Assembly: GCA_041747435.1 (NCBI GenBank)
Contig: JBGTFE010000096.1
Span: 1-64,000, forward strand
DNA length: 64,000 nt
Source of the DNA: JBGTFE01 sp041747435
Lineage (GTDB): Bacteria > Acidobacteriota > Blastocatellia > Pyrinomonadales > Pyrinomonadaceae
Reading direction: 5' to 3'
The stretch's first letter is position 1, and each line of letters begins with the position of its first letter. The position numbers and the translations under genes were made by a program. Below are positions 47,190 to 55,774 of the stretch, piece by piece. The notes beneath the pieces are model-generated. The model searched no databases and had not been told where the DNA came from. It worked only from the letters and a program-made list of their open reading frames with translations.

Positions 47190-47307
47190 TTCCGGGCTCG
47201 CGGCAGAGATCGTCATTTTGGCGCGGGAAACGGGTTGGAGCGAAGATGAGATCTTGAAATTACCGGCGGCGCGGCGACGCTCTTACATCGGAATGTTTAT
47301 AAAGTGA
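47137..47307 (+). CDS. Frameshifted extension of the tail assembly chaperone
   Basis: The +1 (or -2) frame is open from 47127 to the stop at 47305-47307. It reads 'GLAAEIVILARETGWSEDEILKLPAARRRSYIGMFIK', which resembles the GT/gp42-type C-terminal partner. A GGGGG run at 47132-47136 (codons ATG-GGG-GTC) allows a shift of Gly-tRNA by +1. The coordinates given start at the first codon after that run. Confidence 0.6.
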   Translation, partial: SKIGEIPFANAEQRSWIDSGLAAEIVILARETGWSEDEILKLPAARRRSYIGMFIK

Positions 47308-47341
47308 TTTTCAAAAAAGTCCGCCGCGCGCCGGGCTTTTT
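47263..47341 (+). terminator. Long-loop terminator-like hairpin before the tape measure gene
   Basis: 13 bp pair between 47263-47276 (one bulged G) and 47322-47334, followed by GCTTTTTTATTTTT. The loop is about 45 nt and covers the end of the frameshift extension. It ends 22 bp before the tape measure ATG. Confidence 0.55.
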
Positions 47342-47362
47342 TATTTTTGGTTTTGAACGGGA

Positions 47363-50143
47363 ATGGCTGACAGTAACTTAAAACTCGAATTGGTTTTACT
47401 GGGCAAAGACCTGCTCGGCAAAATTCTGTCGAAAGACATCGGCTTTTTGAAGCAGTTCAAAAAGGAAGGCGAAGCCGCAGCCAAAGCCGCCGATAAATTA
47501 AACAACGCGCGCAAGAAAGCCTCGCCGCGCCGCAAAGAAGATACCGCCGGGATCAAGAAAACCACCGCCGAGATCAATAAGGAGCGCCTCGCGCAGGAAA
47601 AGCTCAATAACGCAATCAAACGCCAGCCCAAGCGCGGGCGCGGCGGAAAAGGCGGAGGAGCGCAAAGAGACCTCATGGACGACGCCGTTCTCGCCGGCGC
47701 GGGCACAGGCACTCTTTGGCTCGGCAAAAAGGGTATGGAAGCCGCAATGACGAAGCAGGCGGCTCTCACGGACCTACGTAACTCGTTTCACCGCGCGAAT
47801 GTCGATCTAGGCATATTCAATTCGCAAATGGCTGACGCCGAGCGCCAAGCCGATGTTCTCGGTAACAAGCTGCCTGGAACGACCGCCGATTTTATCAATT
47901 TATTCTCAACGATGCGCGAGCGCGGCGTCGACGTAAAAACGGTTTTGGAAGGCGCGGGCGAAGCCGCGGCGCTGCTCGCCGTTACGAACAAAGCGGACGT
48001 GCAGCAAACAGGCGAGAATCTCGCGCGCTACGGCGTTCTCTTCGGTCTTAAGGGCAAAGAATACATACAAATGGCTGACCTGATGTCGCGCATCCGGACG
48101 TCGAAGGGATTGGAGTCCGAAGAGCTGATCGAAGCGAGCAAGTATTTCGGCGGACGAACCGCCGTCGCACTCGGAATGACGAATATGAAAGGCGCGGAGG
48201 AATCGATGCGGTTCCTGGCGTTTCTTCGTGAAAAAACTTCGCTCGAGGGCGGCAGAGTCGGTACGTCCACGTCGTCGTTCTTCCAGCAGTTTATCCAATC
48301 GCGAAACAAAAAAGACGATCCCGTAAAAGAGCTGGAAAAACTTAGCGGCGAAAAGCTCACGCTTTTTGACACGAAAGGTAAATTTCTCGGGTTTGAAAAC
48401 GTCATCAGGGAATTCGGAAAACTCAAAGGCAAATTATCCGACGAGCAAATGCTCGATTTCGGAAACAAGATCGCGGGCGAGGAAGGCGCGTCGATCTTCG
48501 CCGCGATGGTGCAGAAAGGCGATCAGTTCAAATCGTTTAACGACGACATAAATCAAACGATCTCGCTGCAGGACAAAGCCGGAAAGGTAAGCGAAAATTT
48601 CTCGAATAAAATAGAGGCGCTGACCGGTTCGCTGGAGAATCTCGGGTCTGCCGGATTTACACCGCTGCTCAAACCGCTCGGCAATCTGACCGATAAAACA
48701 AACGACTGGGTCGGAAGTTTAACCGACGCGGCAAAAGCGCAGCCGGGCATCGCGCGAATGGTGACTACGATCGGGCTTCTCGGCGGTGCGGTACTCGCGT
48801 TCAAAGGTGGCGCCGGCTTGCTTTCAAGATTCGGCGGTGACGTCACCAACAGCTTCACAACGGCATGGAAAAGCGCGGATACGTTTAAAGGAAAGCTCGG
48901 CGCTTTGAAAAATTTTGCCAAAAGCCCGATCACGATTAGCCTGCAGATTATGGCAGCCGGAATGACGATCGATCATATTTTAAAGGTTTTTGAGGAGGTG
49001 AAAGACAGGGCGGCGAAACTGGCAGAGGATAACCAAACGCTTCGGCAGCAATATGACAACCTTATGGGCGGCGGTGATCTTTACAACTACTCGCGACAAA
49101 CCGGCGAGCAGCGACAGAAGCTCGATTCATTCGCCGATAAAATGCTCGAAACGATGAAACAAGGGCGCGCGTTGGAAGTCGCGCTCGAGCCGTCTCGCCG
49201 CGGCACATTTGAAAACTTCTGGTCGTCGCAGCGCGTCTATTCGGATCAGTGGCGACTTCCCTTCGGTAGCAAGGATTTCGACGAGGAAAAGGCAGCATCC
49301 GCGTGGCGAAAATCCGACGTCGCTAGCGGTATGCGCGATCCGAACGTTTTGGCTCGGTTGCTTGCAAAAATCGAAAGCGGCGGCGGAATGAAGCTCAGCG
49401 ACGACGCGATCAAAATGTTCGAGTCCGCTATCGAAAAGGTCGCCGGCAGCGAAAAGATGCAGCAGGCGCGGCAGGTCCTAAGCGAAGAACGTAAGGGGCA
49501 GCCCACTCAATTTCTAGTGCCGTTCCAACAGAGCACTAACCAAACGACTCAATTGTTCAATCGAATGCAGCAGCCCGTCGGCGGAGTATCACAGGATTTT
49601 ATGAATCTCGGCGGACGACTTTCCCCGCTACCGGGAACGTTGTCCGGGTTTAACACGAATATCGGTAGTTCCGCTAATTCGATAAACCAAATGACAATGG
49701 CGGCGCAAAGCTTTGCGAATCGCGTGAATACGCTGGAATTCAAACAGCCGGGCTTCTCCTTTCCAACCAGTTTCGGTGGAAGCACCGGCGGCAGCAAATT
49801 TGGTTTCAGCACTTTTAAAGCAAAAGCGAAAGGCGGAAGCGTGTCGCGGAACCGACCATATTTTGTGGGCGAGCAGGGAATGGAAATGTTTGTCCCGACC
49901 GGCTCGGGATCGATCGTTAGCAACGATATGCTGCGGAATCGCCGTGTCGCGGGAGATACAGCGCCGAACGTAAATCTATCGGTTCATTTTGCGATCGACG
50001 GAGCGAAAGATCCAGACGGAATCGCGCGCGAAATTGAACGCCGTCTGGCAGGCGTTGTTAGCGAGTTGAAAGAGCAGTTAACTCCGGGATATCTGGCACG
50101 ATCGGTTGCTTATGAGGCTGATCGGGATTCGGAAAGACTCTAG
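47363..50143 (+). CDS. Tail tape measure protein
   Basis: This 926-residue protein is the longest helical tail protein. A coiled N-terminus contains 'LKQFKKEGEAAAKAADKLNNARKKA'. The TP901-type core is at about 130-300 ('LRNSFHRANVDLGIFNSQMADAERQADVLGNKLPGTTADFINLFSTM'). Hydrophobic stretches lie near 465-490, and the C-terminal region has 'YFVGEQGMEMFVPTGSGSIV'. Its length sets tail length. Confidence 0.9.
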   Translation: MADSNLKLELVLLGKDLLGKILSKDIGFLKQFKKEGEAAAKAADKLNNARKKASPRRKEDTAGIKKTTAEINKERLAQEKLNNAIKRQPKRGRGGKGGGAQRDLMDDAVLAGAGTGTLWLGKKGMEAAMTKQAALTDLRNSFHRANVDLGIFNSQMADAERQADVLGNKLPGTTADFINLFSTMRERGVDVKTVLEGAGEAAALLAVTNKADVQQTGENLARYGVLFGLKGKEYIQMADLMSRIRTSKGLESEELIEASKYFGGRTAVALGMTNMKGAEESMRFLAFLREKTSLEGGRVGTSTSSFFQQFIQSRNKKDDPVKELEKLSGEKLTLFDTKGKFLGFENVIREFGKLKGKLSDEQMLDFGNKIAGEEGASIFAAMVQKGDQFKSFNDDINQTISLQDKAGKVSENFSNKIEALTGSLENLGSAGFTPLLKPLGNLTDKTNDWVGSLTDAAKAQPGIARMVTTIGLLGGAVLAFKGGAGLLSRFGGDVTNSFTTAWKSADTFKGKLGALKNFAKSPITISLQIMAAGMTIDHILKVFEEVKDRAAKLAEDNQTLRQQYDNLMGGGDLYNYSRQTGEQRQKLDSFADKMLETMKQGRALEVALEPSRRGTFENFWSSQRVYSDQWRLPFGSKDFDEEKAASAWRKSDVASGMRDPNVLARLLAKIESGGGMKLSDDAIKMFESAIEKVAGSEKMQQARQVLSEERKGQPTQFLVPFQQSTNQTTQLFNRMQQPVGGVSQDFMNLGGRLSPLPGTLSGFNTNIGSSANSINQMTMAAQSFANRVNTLEFKQPGFSFPTSFGGSTGGSKFGFSTFKAKAKGGSVSRNRPYFVGEQGMEMFVPTGSGSIVSNDMLRNRRVAGDTAPNVNLSVHFAIDGAKDPDGIAREIERRLAGVVSELKEQLTPGYLARSVAYEADRDSERL

Positions 50144-50376
50144 CGTCGGGCGCGGATCGCCAGCGCGATCAAACCGGTCGCGGCGAGCAGCCAGCCGTAT
50201 ATTCCGAAGGGGAAACCGATGATGATACCGGCGGCGATCATGAGACGGAAAAGGACACCGTCGAAGCCCAGATCCTGTATGAAAATTGAAAAGGTGGGAT
50301 GGTAACCGCAGTGAACGCAAAACGCGGATTCGTCAGAGACTTCCCGCTGACATTCAGGACATTTAACTAAAGCCAT
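50140..50376 (-). CDS. Antisense zinc-ribbon membrane protein (moron)
   Basis: A 78-residue protein with an N-terminal zinc ribbon (CPEC...CVHCG) and two membrane helices (LMIAAGIIIGFPFGIYGWLLAATGLIALAI). It is the only minus-strand gene in the late region, overlapping the tape measure stop by 4 bp. It has its own promoter. It is a relative of the broken gene at 12690-12936 (both MAL..C..C...VSD..A..C..CG). Confidence 0.75.
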   Translation of the reverse strand: MALVKCPECQREVSDESAFCVHCGYHPTFSIFIQDLGFDGVLFRLMIAAGIIIGFPFGIYGWLLAATGLIALAIRARR

Positions 50377-50382
50377 GAACGC

Positions 50383-50411
50383 AATATAGCGGAAAAAAGG
50401 AAATGAGACAA
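50383..50411 (-). promoter_or_regulatory. Minus-strand promoter of the zinc-ribbon moron
   Basis: On the minus strand TTGTCT (50406-50411) and TATATT (50383-50388) are 17 bp apart. The -10 ends 7 bp before the ATG at 50376, so the mRNA would be leaderless. The promoter lies over the start of the next plus-strand gene. Confidence 0.55.
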
Positions 50412-50846
50412 CCGACGGGATTCAGCATTATAAATTTACGCGATGGCGACGAGATCGATCTTTTGTTCCCGGAAGAGATCAATACCGACGACCGCACGAA
50501 TTGGGAAGAAGCCGACGTCGCCGGCGGACTAAAGCCGCTGTTCTTTGCAAACGCCGATCCGCAGAAGATCACGATCCGCGAGCTTTGCGTGGATCATACG
50601 CGGACGAATAATTCCGTCGAGCCGGTGATCGAAACGCTGCGATCGTGGATGCGCCCGAAGGAGCGCGAATCGGCGCCGCCGCCGCTCGAGCTGATCACTG
50701 CCGGCTGGAAGCAAAAAGGCGTTTTATCGGAACTTGGCGTAAAGCGCCAGTTTTGGACGAAAGACGGCGTCTGCATCCGGGCGTATCTGGATCTGACTTT
50801 TAACGAGCTGGCGGTCGGCGGTCGGCAGAGGATCGTAACGAGATGA
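50403..50846 (+). CDS. CIS-tube-type baseplate/tube initiator protein
   Basis: A 147-residue protein with the contractile-injection-system tube layout: 'IDLLFPEEINTDDRTNWEEADVAGGLKPLFFANADPQKITIRELCVDHT', then 'SWMRPKERESAPPPLELI' and 'LSELGVKRQFWTKDGVCIRAYLDLTFNE'. It follows the tape measure and precedes the LysM protein, as in eCIS and related myophages. Confidence 0.78.
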   Translation: MRQPTGFSIINLRDGDEIDLLFPEEINTDDRTNWEEADVAGGLKPLFFANADPQKITIRELCVDHTRTNNSVEPVIETLRSWMRPKERESAPPPLELITAGWKQKGVLSELGVKRQFWTKDGVCIRAYLDLTFNELAVGGRQRIVTR

Positions 50847-51100
50847 TTTTGGAACGCAGCATTTCTCCATTTGAAAGATTCGGCGAATACGTGCCCGTAG
50901 AAGACGCCGCGCTGACCGTTCATTTATTTTGCGCCGGCGAGACGCTCTCCGGGCTGGCATATAGATATTACGCCGATTGGCGTTTGTGGCGCGTTATCGC
51001 CGAAAGGAATAAAATTCGCGATCCGCGACAGGTCGCGCCGGGCGCGCAGCTTTTGATCCCGGAACGCCCGCTCGAGCGCGGCGCGTTTGAAAGTTTTTGA
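50843..51100 (+). CDS. LysM baseplate hub protein
   Basis: An 85-residue protein with one LysM motif: 'VHLFCAGETLSGLAYRYYADWRLWRVIAERNKIRDPRQVAPGAQLLIP'. Small LysM proteins of this kind (gpX/gp53-like) stabilise the hub or touch peptidoglycan. It overlaps the previous gene by 4 bp. Confidence 0.85.
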   Translation: MILERSISPFERFGEYVPVEDAALTVHLFCAGETLSGLAYRYYADWRLWRVIAERNKIRDPRQVAPGAQLLIPERPLERGAFESF

Positions 51101-51103
51101 CAA

Positions 51104-52117
51104 ATGGAACCGCTCGCGCCTCATTGCATTGTCGAGATCGAGAAGACGCGATTCGATTCGTGGAAGGGCGAGAATTTGATCGCGGCTTCGGTCGATCAGA
51201 CGACGGATAAAACAGGCGAAGGCAGCATCGAGCTGTATGACCCGAAACTCGAGATCATTGACAAATTCCTCGGCGGAGGAATAAAAGCGCTGCAGGCGCG
51301 ATTCTGGCTCGGCTGGGGCGCGGATCTCGGCGCGGCGCTGTTCGTCGGCAGCCTGGCGCGCGTCGAATGGTCTGAACGGATAACGACGTTCCGGTTTCAC
51401 GATCATTCCGCAAAGATGAAAAAGGAAAAGAAGACGCGCTATTTCAAAAAGAAAAGCGATATTCAGATCCTAAAAAATCTGGCGGCGGACAACGATCTGA
51501 AATTCTCTTTGCAAGGCGATCTTAAAGACAGCCAGCCGATAACCTCGCTGATGCAGGCGGGCAAGACGGATTGGGAAACCGCGCTGAAGATCGCCGAGAA
51601 ATCGGGGCTGCGATTGTATGTTTCCGGCGATACGCTTTTCGCCGTCGAAGCCGGAAAAACCGGCGCGGTGGTTTCATCCCTGGTGTTTGAAAAAGACTTT
51701 CGGCTTTTGCGGCAGTTTCACCTGAGCTATAAAGTGCCCGACAACAAAAAAGGCAGGGCGAAAAAAACTCAGGTACGCGGACGCGGCAAAGGCGGGAAGC
51801 AATTGAAAGGTGAAACAACGACGGGAACGATCGGAACGACCGATATCATCGTGCGCGAAGATCTTCCGAAACAGTCGGTTGAAATGCTGAGCCGGCGCGC
51901 AAAAGGAAAATCTAACCGCCGGCGCGAATATGCTTTTGAGCATCGGCTGCAGACGCTCCCTTCGTTTCGCACCGTTTTGAATTTACGCGATACGCTGCTG
52001 CTTGCCGGAATGGGCAAATTTTTCAGCGGCGAGCATCTCGTAACGGACATTCGATACGCGTTTCGTCCGGGGCAGTTAACAGCCGATCTTACGGTCGGGA
52101 GAGACATGAAAAAATGA
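51104..52117 (+). CDS. Baseplate hub protein (P2 gpD / late control D-like)
   Basis: A 337-residue protein with a gpD/VgrG-like beta-barrel architecture. Features: 'FWLGWGADLGAALFVGSLARVEW', 'DIQILKNLAADNDLKFSLQGDLKDSQPITSLMQAGKTDWETALKIAEKSGLRLYVSG' and the ending 'GEHLVTDIRYAFRPGQLTADLTV'. It forms the hub carrying the spike. Confidence 0.85.
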   Translation: MEPLAPHCIVEIEKTRFDSWKGENLIAASVDQTTDKTGEGSIELYDPKLEIIDKFLGGGIKALQARFWLGWGADLGAALFVGSLARVEWSERITTFRFHDHSAKMKKEKKTRYFKKKSDIQILKNLAADNDLKFSLQGDLKDSQPITSLMQAGKTDWETALKIAEKSGLRLYVSGDTLFAVEAGKTGAVVSSLVFEKDFRLLRQFHLSYKVPDNKKGRAKKTQVRGRGKGGKQLKGETTTGTIGTTDIIVREDLPKQSVEMLSRRAKGKSNRRREYAFEHRLQTLPSFRTVLNLRDTLLLAGMGKFFSGEHLVTDIRYAFRPGQLTADLTVGRDMKK

Positions 52118-52782
52118 ATCCGGGAGAGTTTATAGAAAAAGACAAGGACTTCGGCGACGGCGATTTTTTCTGCGTCGAGGGCATCGTTGCGGAAAATGAA
52201 GATCCTGAGAATCTCTGCCGCGTTCAGCTCGTGATCCCGATAATTGATGAAAACGTGATCCACGAGGTTTGGGCGCGTCGCGGTAACGCGTATGTCGGCG
52301 CGACCGGTTTCGGCGATTATTTCGTGCCGGAGATCGGCGCGGAATGTCTCGTTTGGGGCAGAATGGGCGATACGAACAACCTTTTTTATATGCCGCTCTA
52401 CAACGAGACGCATCGTGCGTCGGCGGAATTTCCCGACAAGGAGAACGCCGGCGTTCATGTTCCCGGTAATTTGAAATTGATCGCCGAATTACTAGCGCGG
52501 CTTAAGGCGCGCGATATCGAGATCATCGCCGCCGAGCTTGCGAAAATGGTCGGTCGGAACGTGCAGATCAACGCCGAACAAGCGGCGGAATTGAAAGGCA
52601 ATTCGGTGACCGTTGAGGCGGCGCAAGCGGCGCTTTTGAAAGGAGGATCGGTCAGTATCGAAGGCGCGACTGTCACGCTGAAAAACGGGAACATCTCGAT
52701 TCAGGGCGGGAACGTAACGGTGACCGGCAGCAGCATAAAGCTACATGGAAGAACGGTAAACCCGACGGGACCGTCAATTTAA
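52114..52782 (+). CDS. Baseplate spike protein (gpV-like)
   Basis: A 222-residue protein. The OB-fold is at residues 18-100 ('GIVAENEDPENLCRVQLVIP..DENVIHEVWARRG...GDYFVPEIGAECLVWGRMGDTN'). A beta-helical shaft follows (about 130-222) with short repeats of the type 'NVTVTGSSIKLHG'. It should pierce the cell envelope. Confidence 0.87.
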   Translation: MNPGEFIEKDKDFGDGDFFCVEGIVAENEDPENLCRVQLVIPIIDENVIHEVWARRGNAYVGATGFGDYFVPEIGAECLVWGRMGDTNNLFYMPLYNETHRASAEFPDKENAGVHVPGNLKLIAELLARLKARDIEIIAAELAKMVGRNVQINAEQAAELKGNSVTVEAAQAALLKGGSVSIEGATVTLKNGNISIQGGNVTVTGSSIKLHGRTVNPTGPSI

Positions 52783-52796
52783 CATAAGGAGAATAA

Positions 52797-53285
52797 ATGA
52801 AAGCAAAAATAAACCAGGATAATTTTCGGCACGGCGTTTTTCGCCTTGAGCTTTTCGACGGCGAATACGCTGAAGGCAAAAAGCCGTTTAAAACGATGGG
52901 GTTTGAAAACGCTTACGTCGACACCGGCGGCGCTCTGCTGCTCGATCTATTGATCGGCGGCGCCGGCACGGTTTTCAATAACGCAAACGCACACATCGGT
53001 GTTGGCGATTCGAGTTCGGCTGTTGCCGCAGGTCAAACCGATCTGCTGGCGTCGTCTAATAAAACGCGCAAAGCAATGGACTCAACTTTTCCGTCGCGCA
53101 CCGGGCAGGTGATGACGTTCAAATCGACATTCGGAACGGACGACGCAAATTACGCCTGGAACGAGATGGCGATCTTTAACGCTTCGTCCGCCGGCACGAT
53201 GCTTTGTCGTTCGCTGGTTTCGAGTCCATTCACTAAAACGTCCGGCATCTCGGTTGTCGCGACTTACACTTTGACCGTTCCGTAA
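52797..53285 (+). CDS. Phage tail-associated protein
   Basis: A 162-residue protein. 'NAHIGVGDSSSAVAAGQTDLLA' and 'GQVMTFKSTFGTDDANYAWNEMAIFNASSAGTMLCRSL' are a pattern met in tail proteins of several phages, with no firm role. An AAGGAG precedes the ATG. Confidence 0.65.
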   Translation: MKAKINQDNFRHGVFRLELFDGEYAEGKKPFKTMGFENAYVDTGGALLLDLLIGGAGTVFNNANAHIGVGDSSSAVAAGQTDLLASSNKTRKAMDSTFPSRTGQVMTFKSTFGTDDANYAWNEMAIFNASSAGTMLCRSLVSSPFTKTSGISVVATYTLTVP

Positions 53286-53288
53286 TTT

Positions 53289-54884
53289 ATGCCTATTGAG
53301 ACGTTACAAGTCTCGGCGAATTCCACGCCGAACAACTGGACGCTGTCAGCCGGCGCGTCAAAGCCTGCGGCTGTCGCCTCGCCGGACGATGATGCTACGT
53401 CTTACATCTCGTCCGGAACGTCGAACAACACCCAGCAGCAGTTTGCCGTTGCGGACTCCGTGCTACCGTCAACAGCGGCGATCAGCAGTGTGGTTCTCAA
53501 ATCCCGGTGCAAACGCGGCGGCGCGCAAAACGTCAATTTTCAGATGACGGCTGTTCTCGGCGCGAGTACTTCCGCCGGCGCTTCCCAAACCGGCACTTCG
53601 GCGTTTGCTGCTTTTTCCGACACGTTTGCGTCAAAACCCGGCGGCGGCGCTTGGACGCCGTCTGATGTCAACAGCCTGGAAATTCGCATCCAGAATACGC
53701 AGGCGCGCGATCTGCAGTGCACGACGTTTTGTGTCGAGGTTAATTACACGTTGACCGTTACAAACACGGAAACGAGCACCGGAACGGAAACGGGAGCGAT
53801 GTCGGGTTCGTTGTCCGGCGCTGAGAGCGGTGCAGGCAGTGAGTCAAAAAGTTTGTCTGGAAGCTTGGACGCGCAAAGCGAAACGAGCACCGGATCGGAA
53901 ACGAACGCGGCTGCGGCGAGTTTAACGCAAGCCGAAAGCGGTATCGGTTCGGAAGCAAACGCGTTGTCGGGGGAATCGAGCCAAACAGAAGCGGCGCCCG
54001 GAACGGAGGCGTCGGGGTTTGTCGCGGAACTTGAAACTGCAGCCGAAGCAGGACTCGGATCGGAGGAGGAAAGCGCCTACACCGAAAGCCAGGAAGCCGA
54101 GACAATCTGGGATTCCGCTGAAGATAATTCGATCTCGGCGGAATGTGAATTGGCGGAATCGGCTGCCGGAAGCGAAGACCACTCTTTGTCCGGATTCGCC
54201 GCCATCGCCGAAACCGCGATAGGAGCGGACGAAAATCTTGCAGAAGAGATCTGGTATGCGGATAGCAGCGAATCGTGGTTCGAAACGGAAAATCAAAACG
54301 CTTCCGGAAATCTAAACATTCCGGAAGACGCGCTCGGCGATGAAAATCAAGCCGTCGAAGCCACGCTCGAGCAGAGCGAAAATTTGGCTGATAACGCGGA
54401 AAGTGCGGCGCAAGCCGCTACTGCGATCGCGGAAACCGGTGTCGGTTCGGAATCATTGTCGTTCGAATCCCAAACTGTATTAAACGACGATTGGGCAGCG
54501 ATTGACGGCATGTTAAATCTTGGTTTGATCGACGGCGCTGAAGCTGGTCTCGGAACGGAAGAAAACAGCGCCGAGGAAGCCGACGACAATTTAGCGATTT
54601 TTGCTGATGAGGTTTGGGACGCGCTCGATTCGATCCAATTGGAAAGCGGAGTAATTGTCTCGGAAAACGCGCTCGGATCCGCAAACTGGTTTCCTTTTCA
54701 AATTCCGCAAATTCCGTTTTCATTCGAGCTCTTGAATTCCGGTAAAACGCGCGCGCGTGCGGAGTTGAACGGTACGACGGAAAGCATTTTGCTGGGCGCA
54801 GGACAAATGAATACGCGGCTGATAAATGATGGCGAAACCGGCGCGGATCTTCGAAACTCTGGAAAAACGGAGGCGATCATATAA
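53289..54884 (+). CDS. Tail protein with long acidic Gly-Ser-Glu repeat region
   Basis: A 531-residue protein. Residues 1-150 are a beta-rich domain. Residues 155-480 are a degenerate repeat of about 18-20 residues containing 'E(S/T)GxGSE' and 'LSG', with many Asp/Glu and few Lys/Arg. The last 50 residues (FELLNSGKTRARAEL...LRNSGKTEAII) resemble neighbouring baseplate proteins. It may be an extended spacer or a calcium-binding fibre. No family is recognised. Confidence 0.65.
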   Translation: MPIETLQVSANSTPNNWTLSAGASKPAAVASPDDDATSYISSGTSNNTQQQFAVADSVLPSTAAISSVVLKSRCKRGGAQNVNFQMTAVLGASTSAGASQTGTSAFAAFSDTFASKPGGGAWTPSDVNSLEIRIQNTQARDLQCTTFCVEVNYTLTVTNTETSTGTETGAMSGSLSGAESGAGSESKSLSGSLDAQSETSTGSETNAAAASLTQAESGIGSEANALSGESSQTEAAPGTEASGFVAELETAAEAGLGSEEESAYTESQEAETIWDSAEDNSISAECELAESAAGSEDHSLSGFAAIAETAIGADENLAEEIWYADSSESWFETENQNASGNLNIPEDALGDENQAVEATLEQSENLADNAESAAQAATAIAETGVGSESLSFESQTVLNDDWAAIDGMLNLGLIDGAEAGLGTEENSAEEADDNLAIFADEVWDALDSIQLESGVIVSENALGSANWFPFQIPQIPFSFELLNSGKTRARAELNGTTESILLGAGQMNTRLINDGETGADLRNSGKTEAII

Positions 54885-55240
54885 TGCCGCAGAGTTTTTA
54901 CACAAAGCGGGGCGATACGGGAATTCCGCTCGAGGTCATCTTGAAGGACGCCCGCGGCGCGATCGACCTGACCGGGTGGACGGTGAAAATGATCATGACG
55001 CCGCATGGAAAAAATACGCCGCGCGTTATTGATGAAGCGGAAGTTGCGGTCGCTCCTGATCAAACCACCAACAAGGGAAAGATCAGCTACGCGTGGGAGC
55101 CGGAAGACGTGGAGGTGGTCGGCGTTTTTGATGTTGAATTTATCGGCACCACGCCGACCGAGGAACAGATCACGTTTCCGCGCCGGCAGGGCGACGAGAA
55201 GTTTTTGAGGGTTTTTGTCATCGAGAGTAAAGCAGAATGA
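54884..55240 (+). CDS. BppU-like baseplate N-domain protein
   Basis: A 118-residue protein ('FYTKRGDTGIPLEVILKDARGAIDLTGWTVKMIM...'), the BppU_N/DUF2479-like beta-sandwich of baseplate upper proteins. Its ATG overlaps the previous stop. Confidence 0.7.
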   Translation: MPQSFYTKRGDTGIPLEVILKDARGAIDLTGWTVKMIMTPHGKNTPRVIDEAEVAVAPDQTTNKGKISYAWEPEDVEVVGVFDVEFIGTTPTEEQITFPRRQGDEKFLRVFVIESKAE

Positions 55241-55650
55241 ACATTCTCGGAAGAACAATTTCATTTCCATTTCGCGCGGACATTCGCGGCGCGGCGGCGA
55301 CGACCGCAACCGACGACGAGGTGATCACGCAGGCGGTCATCGATCTACTCGAGACACGACAAGGCGAACGCGTGATGCTGCCGAATTACGGAATGCCCGA
55401 CTTTATCTTCGACGTTTTGAACGCGTCATTCGCAACGCGGCTCGCGTTTTATCTCGAGGAACAGATCCGCAATTATTTTCCGGCGATCGAGATCGTCTCG
55501 GCTGAAGCCGGAAGTTTGAACGGGGCGCAGTTTACGCCGAACGCGCTGGCGGCGATCCACACGGCAGCGATCCGTGTTCGCTGGACGAAACACGGCGAAG
55601 CGGTGCCGCAGGAATTGATATATCCGACGTGGAGGCTGGATGTTGTCTGA
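55237..55650 (+). CDS. Baseplate wedge protein (gp25/W-like)
   Basis: A 137-residue protein with the GPW/gp25 motif: 'VITQAVIDLLETRQGERVMLPNYGMPDFIFD'. It is a conserved baseplate component of contractile tails. Confidence 0.9.
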   Translation: MNILGRTISFPFRADIRGAAATTATDDEVITQAVIDLLETRQGERVMLPNYGMPDFIFDVLNASFATRLAFYLEEQIRNYFPAIEIVSAEAGSLNGAQFTPNALAAIHTAAIRVRWTKHGEAVPQELIYPTWRLDVV

Positions 55651-55774
55651 TTGGATCGTATTTTGGGCGAAAAATAACGAGCGACCGGTGATGTCGCCGG
55701 ACATGCTCTATTTGGCGATGAAGCAGATCAAAATGGCGAGAAACCGCAGACGATTTAAGAAAGGTAAAAAATGA
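55640..55774 (+). CDS. Small basic phage protein
   Basis: A 44-residue protein (MLSDWIVFWAKNNERPVMSPDM...RRRFKKGKK) between the W- and J-like genes. GGAGG precedes its ATG, and it overlaps the next start as ATGA. It probably belongs to the baseplate operon. Unrecognised. Confidence 0.6.
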   Translation: MLSDWIVFWAKNNERPVMSPDMLYLAMKQIKMARNRRRFKKGKK

